Shown piece by piece: positions 7,228-15,626 of a stretch of 23,469 nt of DNA. A program made the position numbers and the translations under genes. The notes below the pieces were generated by a model. That model worked only from the letters and a program-made list of their open reading frames with translations, made no database searches and was not told the origin of the DNA. The stretch is from CAZHPA01 sp964533945 (GTDB taxonomy: Bacteria > Bacillota > Clostridia > Lachnospirales > WRBF01), in assembly GCA_964533945.1 (NCBI GenBank), contig CAZHPA010000032.1:1-23469 (forward strand). The letters are read 5' to 3'. Each line of letters opens with the position of its first letter. The first letter of the stretch is position 1.

Positions 7228-7512
7228 GTGAGCAGGTCGCTTAAAAAAGGGCCATTTATTGACGAACATTTATTTAAAAAAGTTGTAGAACAAAACAAAG
7301 TAAATACCAAAAACGTCATTAAAACATGGTCACGCCGTTCAACTATTTTTCCCGAAATGATTGGGCATACACTTGCTGTTCATGACGGAAGAAAGCACGT
7401 TCCCGTATATGTTACTGAAGATATGGTAGGACATAAACTTGGAGAATTTGCCCAAACAAGAACATATAGAGGGCATGGCAAAGATGCAGAAAAAAAATCT
7501 AAGGTGCGCTAG
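7228..7512 (+). CDS. rpsS: Small ribosomal subunit protein S19
   Basis: 94-aa S19, which pairs with S13 in the 30S head and touches the A-site finger of 23S rRNA. MSRSLKKGPFIDEHLFKKV at the start, TWSRRSTIFPEMIGHTLAVH in the middle and KLGEFAQTRTYRGH near the end are conserved blocks. GTG start, AAAGGAGG upstream, 14 bases after rplB. Normal length. Confidence 0.98.
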   Translation: MSRSLKKGPFIDEHLFKKVVEQNKVNTKNVIKTWSRRSTIFPEMIGHTLAVHDGRKHVPVYVTEDMVGHKLGEFAQTRTYRGHGKDAEKKSKVR

Positions 7513-7543
7513 GAACATATTTTAAGGAAGGGAGGTTTTGCAG

Positions 7544-7936
7544 TTGGCTAAAGGGCATAGAAGTCAGATTAAAAAAGAAAGAAATGCAATTAAAGACGAA
7601 AGACCTAAAGCGCATGCTAAATTTGTTCGTGTTTCAGATACAAAAGCAAGAATTGTGCTTGAACAAATTAAAGGCAAAGACGTTAATACGGCTATGGGTA
7701 TTTTAAATTATTCGCCAAGATTTGCCGCAGAAGTTATTAGAAAAGTTTTAAAATCTGCAATAGCTAATGCAGAAAACAATTTGGGTTTAGATACGCAAAA
7801 TCTTTATGTTCAGGAAGTTTTTGCAAATCAAGGACCAACTATGAAAAGAATAAGACCCAGAGCGCAAGGTAGAGCTTATAGAATTTTAAAAAGAAGCAGC
7901 CATATTTCGATAATTTTAAACGAAAAGGGAAGATAA
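7544..7936 (+). CDS. rplV: Large ribosomal subunit protein L22
   Basis: 130-aa L22 with a globular domain and a long beta hairpin lining the exit tunnel. The hairpin (about residues 88-110) keeps the usual GPTMKRIRPRAQGRAYRI core; changes here are linked to macrolide resistance and none are apparent. The TTG at 7544 is preferred to an in-frame TTG two codons earlier because it lies 8 bases from AAGGGAGG and gives the family start AKGHRSQ. The N-terminus is extended by roughly 15 residues compared with short L22 forms. Confidence 0.96.
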   Translation: MAKGHRSQIKKERNAIKDERPKAHAKFVRVSDTKARIVLEQIKGKDVNTAMGILNYSPRFAAEVIRKVLKSAIANAENNLGLDTQNLYVQEVFANQGPTMKRIRPRAQGRAYRILKRSSHISIILNEKGR

Positions 7937-7956
7937 ATAAAGATAGGAGGTAGAAT

Positions 7957-8616
7957 ATGGGACAAAAAGTAAACCCTCATGGACTTAGAGTCGGAATTAT
8001 AAGAGGGTGGGATTCCGTTTGGTATGCCGAAAAAGAATATGCCAATTTTTTAGTTGAAGACGATAAAATAAGAAAGTTTTTAAAAAGAAAATTATATGAA
8101 GCCGGCGTTTCCAAAATTACTATTTCAAGAACCGCTGAAAGAGTTAAATTAACAATATATACAGCAAAACCCGGAATTGTTATCGGTAAAAACGGTCAGG
8201 CAATTCAAGAATTGTCGGCGCAAGTTCAAAAGATGACACCGCATAAAGTTATGATTAATATTGAAGAAATTAAACGCCCTGAACTTGATGCACAACTTGT
8301 TGCAGAAGACATTGCACTTCAACTTGAAAAACGTGTAACATTCCGCCGTGCAATGAAACAAGCTATGAGCAGAACTATGAAAATGGGCGCAAAAGGAATT
8401 AAAACAGCTGTTTCCGGAAGACTTGGTGGCGCTGAAATGGCACGTTCCGAACATTACCACGAAGGAACAATTCCTCTACAAACTTTAAGAGCAGATATAG
8501 ATTACGGCTTTGCAGAAGCATTAACAACTTACGGCAAGCTTGGCGTTAAAGTTTGGATTTATAAAGGTGAAATTCTTCCTGCTATAAAAGCTAAAAAGGA
8601 AGGAGGCACTTTCTAA
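7957..8616 (+). CDS. rpsC: Small ribosomal subunit protein S3
   Basis: 219-aa S3 of the mRNA entry channel, with helicase activity together with S4 and S5. It starts MGQKVNPHGLRVGIIRGWDS. A KH type II RNA-binding domain holds the GIVIGKNG loop at about 73-80, and the C-terminal domain has SGRLGGAEMARSE and YGFAEALTTYGKLGVKVWIY. Its stop overlaps the rplP start by one base (TAATG), so L16 translation is probably coupled. Ribosome site ATAGGAGGT. Confidence 0.98.
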   Translation: MGQKVNPHGLRVGIIRGWDSVWYAEKEYANFLVEDDKIRKFLKRKLYEAGVSKITISRTAERVKLTIYTAKPGIVIGKNGQAIQELSAQVQKMTPHKVMINIEEIKRPELDAQLVAEDIALQLEKRVTFRRAMKQAMSRTMKMGAKGIKTAVSGRLGGAEMARSEHYHEGTIPLQTLRADIDYGFAEALTTYGKLGVKVWIYKGEILPAIKAKKEGGTF

Positions 8617-9062
8617 TGTTAATGCCAAAAAGAGTTAAAAGACGTAAACAATTTAGAGGACGCATGAAAGGCAGAGCTTTAAGAGGAAATACAATAACTT
8701 ACGGTGATTTTGGAATTGTTGCAATGGAACCTTCATGGGTTACTTCAAACCAAATAGAAGCGGCACGTATTGCTATGACAAGATTTATTAAACGTGGTGG
8801 TAAAGTTTGGATTAAAATTTTCCCAGATAAGCCAATTACAGAAAAACCAGCAGAAACACGTATGGGTAGCGGTAAAGGTTCACCTGAATATTGGGTTGCT
8901 GTTGTTAAGCCGGGCAGAGTTATGTTTGAATTAGGCGGTGTTCCCGAAGAAACTGCTAAAGAAGCGTTGCGCCTTGCAACACACAAACTGCCTATAAAAT
9001 GTAAAATTGTTTCAAAAGCAGAGCAAGCGAAAGAAATGGGTGGTGATAGCATTGAAAACTAG
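8616..9062 (+). CDS. rplP: Large ribosomal subunit protein L16
   Basis: 148-aa L16, positioned at the A site near the central protuberance and added late in 50S assembly. MLMPKRVKRRKQFRGRMKGR at the start matches the family and supports the ATG at 8616 over a second ATG at 8622. GGKVWIKIFPDKPITEKPAE and RMGSGKGSPEYWVAVVKPGR are the conserved central blocks. AAGGAAGGAGG lies within the end of rpsC. The end overlaps rpmC by 11 bases. Confidence 0.98.
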   Translation: MLMPKRVKRRKQFRGRMKGRALRGNTITYGDFGIVAMEPSWVTSNQIEAARIAMTRFIKRGGKVWIKIFPDKPITEKPAETRMGSGKGSPEYWVAVVKPGRVMFELGGVPEETAKEALRLATHKLPIKCKIVSKAEQAKEMGGDSIEN

Positions 9063-9261
9063 AAAATACACAGAAGAACTTAAAGAAAAACCTGCTGACG
9101 AGCTTAAAGTTGAATTAGTTTCTGCTAAAAAAGAGTTGTTTAATTTGCGTTTTCAAAATGCTACAAACCAACTTGATAACACAGCAAGAATTAAAGAAGT
9201 TCGCAGAAACATTGCACGTATCCAAACAATTATAACGCAAAGACAAAGGGAAATGGTTTAA
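9052..9261 (+). CDS. rpmC: Large ribosomal subunit protein L29
   Basis: 69-aa L29, two long helices at the tunnel exit next to L23. KELFNLRFQNATNQLDN (about 30-46) and the basic end with ARIQTIITQRQRE are typical. The TTG at 9052 gives the usual start MKTRKYTEELKEK and the usual length; GGTGGTG stands a few bases upstream. Longer in-frame starts exist within rplP but would add residues not found in L29. The 11-base overlap with rplP suggests coupled translation. Confidence 0.95.
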   Translation: MKTRKYTEELKEKPADELKVELVSAKKELFNLRFQNATNQLDNTARIKEVRRNIARIQTIITQRQREMV

Positions 9262-9275
9262 AGGAGGGTTAGGCT

Positions 9276-9530
9276 TTGGAAAGAAATTTAAGAAAAACAA
9301 GAATCGGTAAAGTAGTTAGCGATAAAATGGATAAAACAATCGTCATTGCTGTAGAAACAAACGTTAAGCACCCCCTTTACAAAAAAATTGTTAAAAGAAC
9401 AACAAAATTTAAAGCCCATGATGAAAATAATGAATGCGGCATTGGCGATAAAGTTAAAATTATGGAAACAAGACCATTGTCTAAAGACAAACGTTGGAGA
9501 CTTGTTTCAATTATTGAAAAAGCGAAATAG
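9276..9530 (+). CDS. rpsQ: Small ribosomal subunit protein S17
   Basis: 84-aa S17, an OB-fold primary binder of 16S rRNA. RKTRIGKVVSDKMDKTIVIA (about 6-25) and the block HPLYKKIVKRTTKFKAHDE are characteristic, and CGIGDKVKIMETRPLSKDKR closes the fold. TTG start with AAAGGAGGG about 7 bases upstream. Normal length. Confidence 0.98.
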   Translation: MERNLRKTRIGKVVSDKMDKTIVIAVETNVKHPLYKKIVKRTTKFKAHDENNECGIGDKVKIMETRPLSKDKRWRLVSIIEKAK

Positions 9531-9549
9531 TTAACAGGAGGCGTTTTTA

Positions 9550-9918
9550 GTGATACAACAAGAAACAAGGTTGGCTGCGGCAGATAATTCGGGCGCTAAA
9601 GAGCTTTTATGTATTCGTGTGCTTGGCGGTTCAACAAGAAGATATGGGCGTGTTGGCGATATTATAATTGCTTCTGTTAAAGATGCAACACCAGGGGGCG
9701 TTGTTAAAAAAGGAGAAGTAGTTAAAGCTGTTATTGTTAGAACTGTTAAAGAAACTAACAGACCAGATGGCTCTTATATTCGCTTCGACCAAAATGCCGC
9801 CGTTATAATTAAAGATGATAAAACACCCCGTGGCACACGTATTTTTGGACCTGTTGCCAGAGAATTAAGAGAAAGACAATTTACAAAAATTCTCTCTCTT
9901 GCACCGGAAGTTTTATAG
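9550..9918 (+). CDS. rplN: Large ribosomal subunit protein L14
   Basis: 122-aa L14, exactly the family length; it forms intersubunit bridges and is the docking site of the silencing factor RsfS. MIQQETRLAAADNSGAKELL at the start and the RGTRIFGPVARELRE block near the end are conserved. GTG start, ACAGGAGG upstream. Confidence 0.98.
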   Translation: MIQQETRLAAADNSGAKELLCIRVLGGSTRRYGRVGDIIIASVKDATPGGVVKKGEVVKAVIVRTVKETNRPDGSYIRFDQNAAVIIKDDKTPRGTRIFGPVARELRERQFTKILSLAPEVL

Positions 9919-9932
9919 GAGGGCGGTTAAAA

Positions 9933-10259
9933 GTGAAGCTTAAAAGAGGCGATAAAGTTAGAGTAATTGCCGGAAAAGATAAAGGCAAAGAAGGCAAAAT
10001 ACTTTTAGTTGACAAAAAAGCTAATCGTGTTATCGTTGAAGGCGTTTTTATGATTTCAAAGCATCAAAAGCCAGGCAGAGGCGGGCAAATGGGCGCAATT
10101 GTTAAAAAAGAAGCCCCAATTCACGCTTCAAACGTTATGTATCTTCATAACGGCAAGCCCACAAGAATTGGCTTTAAAGTTGAAAAAGCTGAAAAAGACG
10201 GAAAAACATACACAACTAAAAAAAGAATTGCTAAGACAACCGGCGATATAATTGATTAA
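9933..10259 (+). CDS. rplX: Large ribosomal subunit protein L24
   Basis: 108-aa L24, an assembly initiator for the 50S subunit near the tunnel exit. The N-terminal KOW motif is clear (GDKVRVIAGKDKGKEGKILL, about 6-25), followed by VEGVFMISKHQKPG and a C-terminal Lys-rich domain. GTG start with TAGGAGGGCGG overlapping the end of rplN. Confidence 0.98.
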   Translation: MKLKRGDKVRVIAGKDKGKEGKILLVDKKANRVIVEGVFMISKHQKPGRGGQMGAIVKKEAPIHASNVMYLHNGKPTRIGFKVEKAEKDGKTYTTKKRIAKTTGDIID

Positions 10260-10288
10260 GTAATATAAGTAAGGAAGGAGGTTAACTC

Positions 10289-10828
10289 ATGAATAGACTT
10301 TTAGAATTTTATTCTAATGAAGTTGTTCCTGCTATGATGAAAAAGTTTTCATATAAAAATGCTATGGCTGTTCCTAAAATTGAAAAAGTTGTAATTAATA
10401 TGGGGCTTGGAGAAGCAAGGGATAATTCAAAAGTTATAGAATCGGCTGTATCCGATATGGCAATTATTTCAGGTCAGAAGCCTATTGTAACAAAAGCTAA
10501 AAAATCTGTTGCTGCTTTTAAACTTAGAGCAGGAATGAGCATTGGCTGCAAAGTAACCCTTAGAGGCGACAGAATGTATAGCTTTGTAGATAGATTAATA
10601 AACGTTTCACTTCCTCGTGTTCGTGACTTTAGAGGTGTTTCTGCAGAAGCATTTGACGGCAGAGGTAACTATTCATTAGGCGTTAAAGAGCAACTTATTT
10701 TCCCTGAAATACAATACGATAAAATTGACAAAATCAGAGGAATGGATATTATTTTTGTAACAACTGCAAACACAGACGAAGAAGCAAGAGAGCTTTTTAC
10801 GTTATTCGGTATGCCGTTTAGAAAATAA
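10289..10828 (+). CDS. rplE: Large ribosomal subunit protein L5
   Basis: 179-aa L5, which binds 5S rRNA and contacts S13 across the subunit interface. PKIEKVVINMGLGEA (about 29-43), the GQKPIVTKAKKSVAAFKLR block (64-82) and RGMDIIFVTTANTDEEAREL near the end are all as in the family. AAGGAAGGAGG precedes the ATG. Normal length. Confidence 0.98.
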   Translation: MNRLLEFYSNEVVPAMMKKFSYKNAMAVPKIEKVVINMGLGEARDNSKVIESAVSDMAIISGQKPIVTKAKKSVAAFKLRAGMSIGCKVTLRGDRMYSFVDRLINVSLPRVRDFRGVSAEAFDGRGNYSLGVKEQLIFPEIQYDKIDKIRGMDIIFVTTANTDEEARELFTLFGMPFRK

Positions 10829-10842
10829 AAGGAGGTTAAATA

Positions 10843-11028
10843 GTGGCTAAAAAATCTATGATTGTTAAGCAACAAAGAAAACCAAAGTTTTCAACAAGAG
10901 CATATATACGCTGCAGAATTTGCGGAAGACCACACGCAACTTTAAGAAAATTTGGCATTTGCCGTATTTGCTTCCGTGAACTAGCATATAAAGGACAAAT
11001 TCCGGGAGTAAAAAAAGCCAGCTGGTAG
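10843..11028 (+). CDS. rpsN: Small ribosomal subunit protein S14, zinc-binding short form
   Basis: 61-aa S14 type Z. A single zinc site is formed by C24-X2-C27 and C40-X2-C43. The short form with zinc is the main S14 of most Firmicutes; a zinc-free paralogue is often kept elsewhere for zinc starvation, but none is visible here. It ends with the family tail PGVKKASW. GTG start, AAAGGAGG upstream, 14 bases after rplE. Confidence 0.98.
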   Translation: MAKKSMIVKQQRKPKFSTRAYIRCRICGRPHATLRKFGICRICFRELAYKGQIPGVKKASW

Positions 11029-11050
11029 ATGGGGAAAGGAGGTTTTATAA

Positions 11051-11452
11051 ATGTCGATGAGCGACCCTATTGCAGATATGCTTACAAGAATTAGAAATGC
11101 CAATACTGCAAAGCAAAGCACAGTTGACGTTCCATGTTCAAGAGTTAAAGTAGCAATTGCAAACATTTTAGAAAAAGAAGGCTATGTTAGCAGCTATGAA
11201 GTTTTAGAAGATGGCGTTAAAAAAACTATGAGAATTAAATTAAAATATGGTGCAAGTAAAAACGAAAAAGTTATTGCAGGACTTAAAAGAATTTCAAAAC
11301 CAGGGCTTAGAGTTTATGCTAACTGCGAAGAAATGCCAAAAGTTTTGGGAGGCTTGGGAACGGCAATTGTTTCAACAAACAAAGGGATTGTTACCGATAA
11401 GGAAGCAAGAGCATTGGGTGTTGGCGGAGAAATTATGGCGTTCATTTGGTAA
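11051..11452 (+). CDS. rpsH: Small ribosomal subunit protein S8
   Basis: 133-aa S8, a primary 16S rRNA binder and, in E. coli, the translational repressor of the spc operon. MSDPIADMLTRIRNAN at the start, KRISKPGLRVYA in the middle and STNKGIVTDKEARALGVGGE at the end are the family blocks. The ATG at 11051 has AAAGGAGG about 7 bases upstream; a second ATG two codons later is possible but less well spaced. Confidence 0.98.
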   Translation: MSMSDPIADMLTRIRNANTAKQSTVDVPCSRVKVAIANILEKEGYVSSYEVLEDGVKKTMRIKLKYGASKNEKVIAGLKRISKPGLRVYANCEEMPKVLGGLGTAIVSTNKGIVTDKEARALGVGGEIMAFIW

Positions 11453-11480
11453 TTAAAGCTTTAAAAAAGGAGGTGTAGAT

Positions 11481-12023
11481 GTGTCACGTATTGGAAGAAT
11501 GCCAATTGAAATACCGCAAGGAGTTTCAGTTACAATCGAAAAAGACAATTTAATAACTGTTAAAGGTCCGAAAGGAACATTGGCAAGAAAGCTTGTTGAT
11601 GAAATGAGCATTTCTATTGAAGACAATAAAGTTAAAGTTTCTCGCCCAACAGACTTAAAACGCCATAAGGCATTACATGGGTTAACAAGAACTTTAATTA
11701 ATAATATGGTAGTAGGCGTTACAGCAGGTTACACAAAAACGCTTGAAATTAACGGCGTTGGTTACAGAGCGGCTAAAAACGGAAATAAATTAACGCTAAC
11801 ACTTGGATATTCCCACCCTGTTGAAATGATAGACCCCGATGGCATAACAGCAACTTGTGAAACACCAACAAAAATTGTTATAACAGGCATAGATAAAGAA
11901 CGCGTTGGGCAATATGCCGCTGAAATAAGAGATAAAAGAAGACCAGAGCCATACAAAGGCAAAGGTATTAAATATAGTAACGAAATTATTAGACGTAAAG
12001 TTGGTAAGACAGGTAAGAAGTAG
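11481..12023 (+). CDS. rplF: Large ribosomal subunit protein L6
   Basis: 180-aa L6 at the base of the L7/L12 stalk near the GTPase centre, built from two similar domains. SRIGRMPIEIPQGV at the start and the C-terminal block RRPEPYKGKGIKY (about 154-166) are diagnostic. GTG start with AAAGGAGGTG upstream. Its end carries the AGGAGGTGA ribosome site of rplR. Confidence 0.98.
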   Translation: MSRIGRMPIEIPQGVSVTIEKDNLITVKGPKGTLARKLVDEMSISIEDNKVKVSRPTDLKRHKALHGLTRTLINNMVVGVTAGYTKTLEINGVGYRAAKNGNKLTLTLGYSHPVEMIDPDGITATCETPTKIVITGIDKERVGQYAAEIRDKRRPEPYKGKGIKYSNEIIRRKVGKTGKK

Positions 12024-12037
12024 GAGGTGATTAGCAA

Positions 12038-12406
12038 ATGATTAGAAAGCCATCAAGAAATGCAGCAAGAGTTAAACGCCATTACAGATTGCGTAGGCAT
12101 ATTTCCGGAACAAGCGCTAAACCTCGTTTGGCAGTTTTCCGTTCGAACAAGCATATTTATGCGCAAATTATAGACGACACAGTAGGGCATACTTTAGTTT
12201 CGGCATCAACAAAAGAAAAAGACATTGCAAAAGCGCTTAAAAAAACTTGGGATAAAACAGCGGCAGAAGCAGTTGGAATTGCCGTGGCAAAAAAAGCTGT
12301 TGCCGCTGGAATTAAAACAGTTGTGTTCGACCGTGGAGGCTATATATACCACGGAAAAGTTGCAGCATTAGCAGATGCAGCAAGAGGGGCAGGCTTAACT
12401 TTTTAA
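12038..12406 (+). CDS. rplR: Large ribosomal subunit protein L18
   Basis: 122-aa L18, which brings 5S rRNA to the 50S subunit with L5. RHYRLRRHISGTSAKPRLAV (about 14-33), the RSNKHIYAQIIDD block and the C-terminal FDRGGYIYHGKVAALADAAR are all conserved. ATG start, TAGGAGGTGA upstream overlapping the rplF stop region. Normal length. Confidence 0.98.
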   Translation: MIRKPSRNAARVKRHYRLRRHISGTSAKPRLAVFRSNKHIYAQIIDDTVGHTLVSASTKEKDIAKALKKTWDKTAAEAVGIAVAKKAVAAGIKTVVFDRGGYIYHGKVAALADAARGAGLTF

Positions 12407-12437
12407 TCTTTATCTTTAAAGGAAGGAGGAAATTTGC

Positions 12438-12941
12438 TTGAAAAAAATTGATGCAAGCGTACTTGACTTAAACGACAAAGTTGTTACTATAAACAGAGTT
12501 ACAAAAGTTGTTAAAGGTGGTAGAACATTTAGATTTGCCGCATTAGTTGTTGTTGGAGATGGAAACGGCCATGTTGGCGTTGGGCTTGGCAAAGCTATGG
12601 AAATTCCAGATGCAATTAGAAAAGGCAAAGAAGATGCAAAGAAAAATTTAATTTATATAGACCGCAACGAAGTAGACAGCCTTTTCCACGAAACAATAGG
12701 GCATTTTGGTTCGGCAAACGTTTTAATTAAACCAGCAGGCGAAGGAACAGGCGTTATTGCAGGCGGTTCTGTTCGTGCAGTTATGGAACTTGTTGGAATT
12801 AGAAATATAAGAACAAAATCTTTAGGCTCGAACAACAAAAGAAACGTTGTTTTGGCAACAATCGAAGGCTTGAAGCAACTTAAAACACCAGAACAAGTTG
12901 CACGCCTTAGAGGTAAAACTGTTGAGGAAATATTAGGTTAA
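12438..12941 (+). CDS. rpsE: Small ribosomal subunit protein S5
   Basis: 167-aa S5, involved in decoding accuracy and in the mRNA entry helicase with S3 and S4. The dsRNA-binding-like N domain has KVVKGGRTFRFAALVVVGD (about 23-41) and GHVGVGLGKA; the loop where spectinomycin-resistance changes occur is within this first block and looks ordinary. The C domain holds GTGVIAGGSVRAVMELVG. TTG start with GGAAGGAGG upstream. A faint copy of its last codons lies 44 bases downstream. Confidence 0.98.
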   Translation: MKKIDASVLDLNDKVVTINRVTKVVKGGRTFRFAALVVVGDGNGHVGVGLGKAMEIPDAIRKGKEDAKKNLIYIDRNEVDSLFHETIGHFGSANVLIKPAGEGTGVIAGGSVRAVMELVGIRNIRTKSLGSNNKRNVVLATIEGLKQLKTPEQVARLRGKTVEEILG

Positions 12942-13003
12942 ACATATAAAATAAAAGTAAGACTATTAATGAAATATTAGGATAGCAAAAAGGAGTATTA
13001 ATT

Positions 13004-13183
13004 ATGGCTAATCTTAAAATAACGCTTGTTAAGTCAACAATTGGTGCAATTCCAAAACATAGAAAAACTGTTAAAGCACTTGGGCTTAATAAGCTAAACA
13101 GAAGTGTCGTTAAAAAAGATGATGCTGCAATTAGAGGCATGGTTAATCAAGTTTGCCATCTAGTTAAGCTTGAAGAAGTTTAG
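13004..13183 (+). CDS. rpmD: Large ribosomal subunit protein L30
   Basis: 59-aa L30, a small gene that is easy to miss. The translation begins MANLKITLVKSTIGAIPKHR and continues with the family pattern VKALGLNKLN(R)SVV and IRGMVNQVCHLVKLEEV at the end. AAAAGGAG lies 8-9 bases before the ATG. It occupies the expected place between rpsE and rplO. The 62-base gap upstream is among the longest in the cluster. Confidence 0.97.
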   Translation: MANLKITLVKSTIGAIPKHRKTVKALGLNKLNRSVVKKDDAAIRGMVNQVCHLVKLEEV

Positions 13184-13217
13184 ATTGTAGTTTAAAGTTT
13201 AAAGGAGGTGCAAGGCA

Positions 13218-13658
13218 GTGAACTTAAGCGAATTAAAGCCGGCAAAAGATTCAAAATTTAAAGGCTTTAGAAAAGGCAGAGGACACGGAAGCGGAAACGG
13301 AAAAACAGCCGGCAGAGGACATAAAGGACAAAAGTCACGTGCAGGCGGTGGAGTTAGACCGGGCTTTGAAGGCGGGCAAATGCCGCTCTACAGACGCTTG
13401 CCAAAACGTGGTTTTAAATGCAGAAATTCAAAAGATATAATTGCAATAAATGTTGTTCTTTTAAATATTTTTGACAACGGAACGGTTGTTGATATTGAAG
13501 CACTTAAATCAAAAGGGCTTGTAAGTAACCCTCGTGACGGCGTCAAAATTTTAGGAGAAGGCGAAATTTCAAAGAAACTAACAGTAAAGGTCAACCAATT
13601 TAGCAAATCCGCTGCCGAAAAAATAATTGCTGCAGGCGGAAAAGCAGAGGTGATTTAG
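13218..13658 (+). CDS. rplO: Large ribosomal subunit protein L15
   Basis: 146-aa L15, a late-assembling 50S protein. The Gly/Arg/Lys-rich extended N-terminal half (KGFRKGRGHGSGNGKTAGRG, about 14-33, and GGVRPGFEGGQMPLYRRLPK) is diagnostic, followed by a compact C domain. GTG start with AAAGGAGGTG upstream. The secY start codon follows its stop without a gap, as in many Firmicutes. Confidence 0.98.
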   Translation: MNLSELKPAKDSKFKGFRKGRGHGSGNGKTAGRGHKGQKSRAGGGVRPGFEGGQMPLYRRLPKRGFKCRNSKDIIAINVVLLNIFDNGTVVDIEALKSKGLVSNPRDGVKILGEGEISKKLTVKVNQFSKSAAEKIIAAGGKAEVI

Positions 13659-14951
13659 TTGCTTAGTGTTCTATCAAACGCTTTTAAAGTTAAGGACATT
13701 AGAAACAAAATACTATACGTTCTCGTTGTGCTTGCAATATATAGGCTTGGAACACATATTCCACTTCCGGGCATGGATTTAGGGCTTTTAAGAGAAGCAA
13801 GGCTTGGCGCCGCCGGAGAGGCAACATTTTTTACGCTAATTGCCGGCGGAGGTTACGGAACGCTTTTTGCATTAGGTATTGGGCCATATATTACAGCTTC
13901 AATTATAATGCAACTTTTAACTGTTGCTATTCCAAAGCTTGAGCAAATACAAAAAGAGGGCGAAGAAGGCAGAAAAAAAATCAACCAATATACACGTATA
14001 TTGGCGGTTGCATTGGCAACACTTCAAGGCGGCGGAACTGTTTATTCTTTAAGATACATTTTCACGCACCGCAATTGGCTTGTTTATACTATGGCAACAC
14101 TTTCGCTAATTACAGGAACAATTCTTATTATGTGGATTAGCGAACTTTTAACTGAAAAAGGAATTGGCAACGGTTCATCATTTATAATCTTTGCAAATAT
14201 ACTTTCAGGACTTGGCAACGCTGTTAACAGCTTTTATGTTCAATTATCGGGCGGCGACGCTTTTGAATATATTAAAATTGCATTGCTTTTAGCGTTATTT
14301 GTTTTGGTTATGGCTTTTGTTGTTTTAATTCAAGATGGGGAGCGACGCATTCCTGTTCAATATTCGAAAAAAATGGTTGGAAGGCAAATGTTCGGCGGTC
14401 AAAGTTCATATATTCCTTTAAAAGTTAACATAGCCGGCGTTATGTCAATTATATTTGCAGTATCATTGCTTCAATTTCCAAGCGTTATTAATCAGTTTTT
14501 TAAACCAGATTGGTTAAATACAGTTGTAAACTTTCTATCATATACAAATCCGTTTAAAGGAAAAATTGGCGACTTTTCGTTTATATTTCCTTTCGGAACT
14601 ATCATATATGTTGTTTTAATTTTTGCTTTCACATTTTTCTACACATCGTTTGCAATTAACCCAAATGAAATGGCAGAAAATATGAAGAAAAACGGTGGAT
14701 TTATTCCTGGCATAAGACCGGGCAAACCAACAAGCGAATATATTCAAACAACAGTTGACAGGCTTTCATGGATTGGAGCAGTTTTTTATGCAGTAGTTGC
14801 TGTTCTTCCTGTTTTGTTTGAATGGATTTTTGGGTTTAAAGTTGGGTTTGGTGGAACAACGCTTTTAATTGTAACAGGTGTTGCTCTTGAAATAGTTAAA
14901 CAAATAGAATCTCAGCTTTTAATGAGACATTACAAAGGGTTTTTAAGCTAG
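13659..14951 (+). CDS. secY: Preprotein translocase channel SecY
   Basis: 430-aa SecY, the central subunit of the Sec channel that exports proteins and inserts membrane proteins. It has ten hydrophobic segments across the length. Family blocks include LGTHIPLPGMD (from about residue 30), GIGPYITASIIMQLL (second helix), and the cytoplasmic loop RRIPVQYSKKMVGRQ (about 229-243). The C-terminal loop with FIPGIRPGKPTSEYI (about 347-361), which contacts SecA and the ribosome, is intact. The TTG start directly abuts the rplO stop; GAGGTGA serves as ribosome site. Confidence 0.98.
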   Translation: MLSVLSNAFKVKDIRNKILYVLVVLAIYRLGTHIPLPGMDLGLLREARLGAAGEATFFTLIAGGGYGTLFALGIGPYITASIIMQLLTVAIPKLEQIQKEGEEGRKKINQYTRILAVALATLQGGGTVYSLRYIFTHRNWLVYTMATLSLITGTILIMWISELLTEKGIGNGSSFIIFANILSGLGNAVNSFYVQLSGGDAFEYIKIALLLALFVLVMAFVVLIQDGERRIPVQYSKKMVGRQMFGGQSSYIPLKVNIAGVMSIIFAVSLLQFPSVINQFFKPDWLNTVVNFLSYTNPFKGKIGDFSFIFPFGTIIYVVLIFAFTFFYTSFAINPNEMAENMKKNGGFIPGIRPGKPTSEYIQTTVDRLSWIGAVFYAVVAVLPVLFEWIFGFKVGFGGTTLLIVTGVALEIVKQIESQLLMRHYKGFLS

Positions 14952-14984
14952 AGAGATTAACAAGAAAAACAAAAGAGGTAGTTT

Positions 14985-15626
14985 ATGAAGTTAGTAATAT
15001 TGGGTTCTCCCGGAGCAGGCAAAGGCACTCAAACAAAGTTTTTGTCAAAATATTATAATATCGTGCATATATCAACAGGAGACCTATTGAGATTTGAGAT
15101 GCTAAATAAAACAAATGTTGGCATTGAAATCGAAGAAGCCATGAACTTAGGGCAGCTTGTTTCTGACGAAATAGTTATTGCTCTTTTAAAGCAAAGACTT
15201 GAAAAAGAAGATTGCAAAAATGGCTTTATATTAGACGGCTTCCCTCGCAACTTCAATCAAGCAAAAATGCTTGAAGATATAACAGGGGCTATAGATAAAG
15301 TAATTTATGTTGATGTTACCGATGACGTTATATTAGGGCGAATGTCTAAAAGAGTAATATGCACAAGCTGTAATGCCATATTTAATGTTTCTTCAAACCC
15401 TCCGAAAAAAGAGAATGTTTGCGATTTTTGCAGCTTTTCATTAACTCAAAGAGAAGACGATAAGCCAAGCTCTGTTTTAAACAGATTAAAAATATTCCAT
15501 AATTTAACTAAGCCCATTGTTCAATTTTTTGAAGAAAAAGGGCTTTTACTTCAAATTGACGGAACTTTAGACATTCCATCAATAAATAATATGCTAATTT
15601 CGGCATTGGGTGAAAAAAATGATTAA
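14985..15626 (+). CDS. adk: Adenylate kinase, zinc-lid form
   Basis: 213-aa adenylate kinase, which interconverts ATP plus AMP with two ADP in the cytoplasm. P-loop GSPGAGKGTQ at about 7-16, AMP-binding STGDLLR and DGFPRN, and a long-form LID domain. The lid carries a zinc site of C-X2-C-X16-C-X2-C, typical of Gram-positive enzymes. AGAGGTAG precedes the ATG. Its last 8 bases overlap map. Location after secY is standard in Firmicutes. Confidence 0.98.
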   Translation: MKLVILGSPGAGKGTQTKFLSKYYNIVHISTGDLLRFEMLNKTNVGIEIEEAMNLGQLVSDEIVIALLKQRLEKEDCKNGFILDGFPRNFNQAKMLEDITGAIDKVIYVDVTDDVILGRMSKRVICTSCNAIFNVSSNPPKKENVCDFCSFSLTQREDDKPSSVLNRLKIFHNLTKPIVQFFEEKGLLLQIDGTLDIPSINNMLISALGEKND

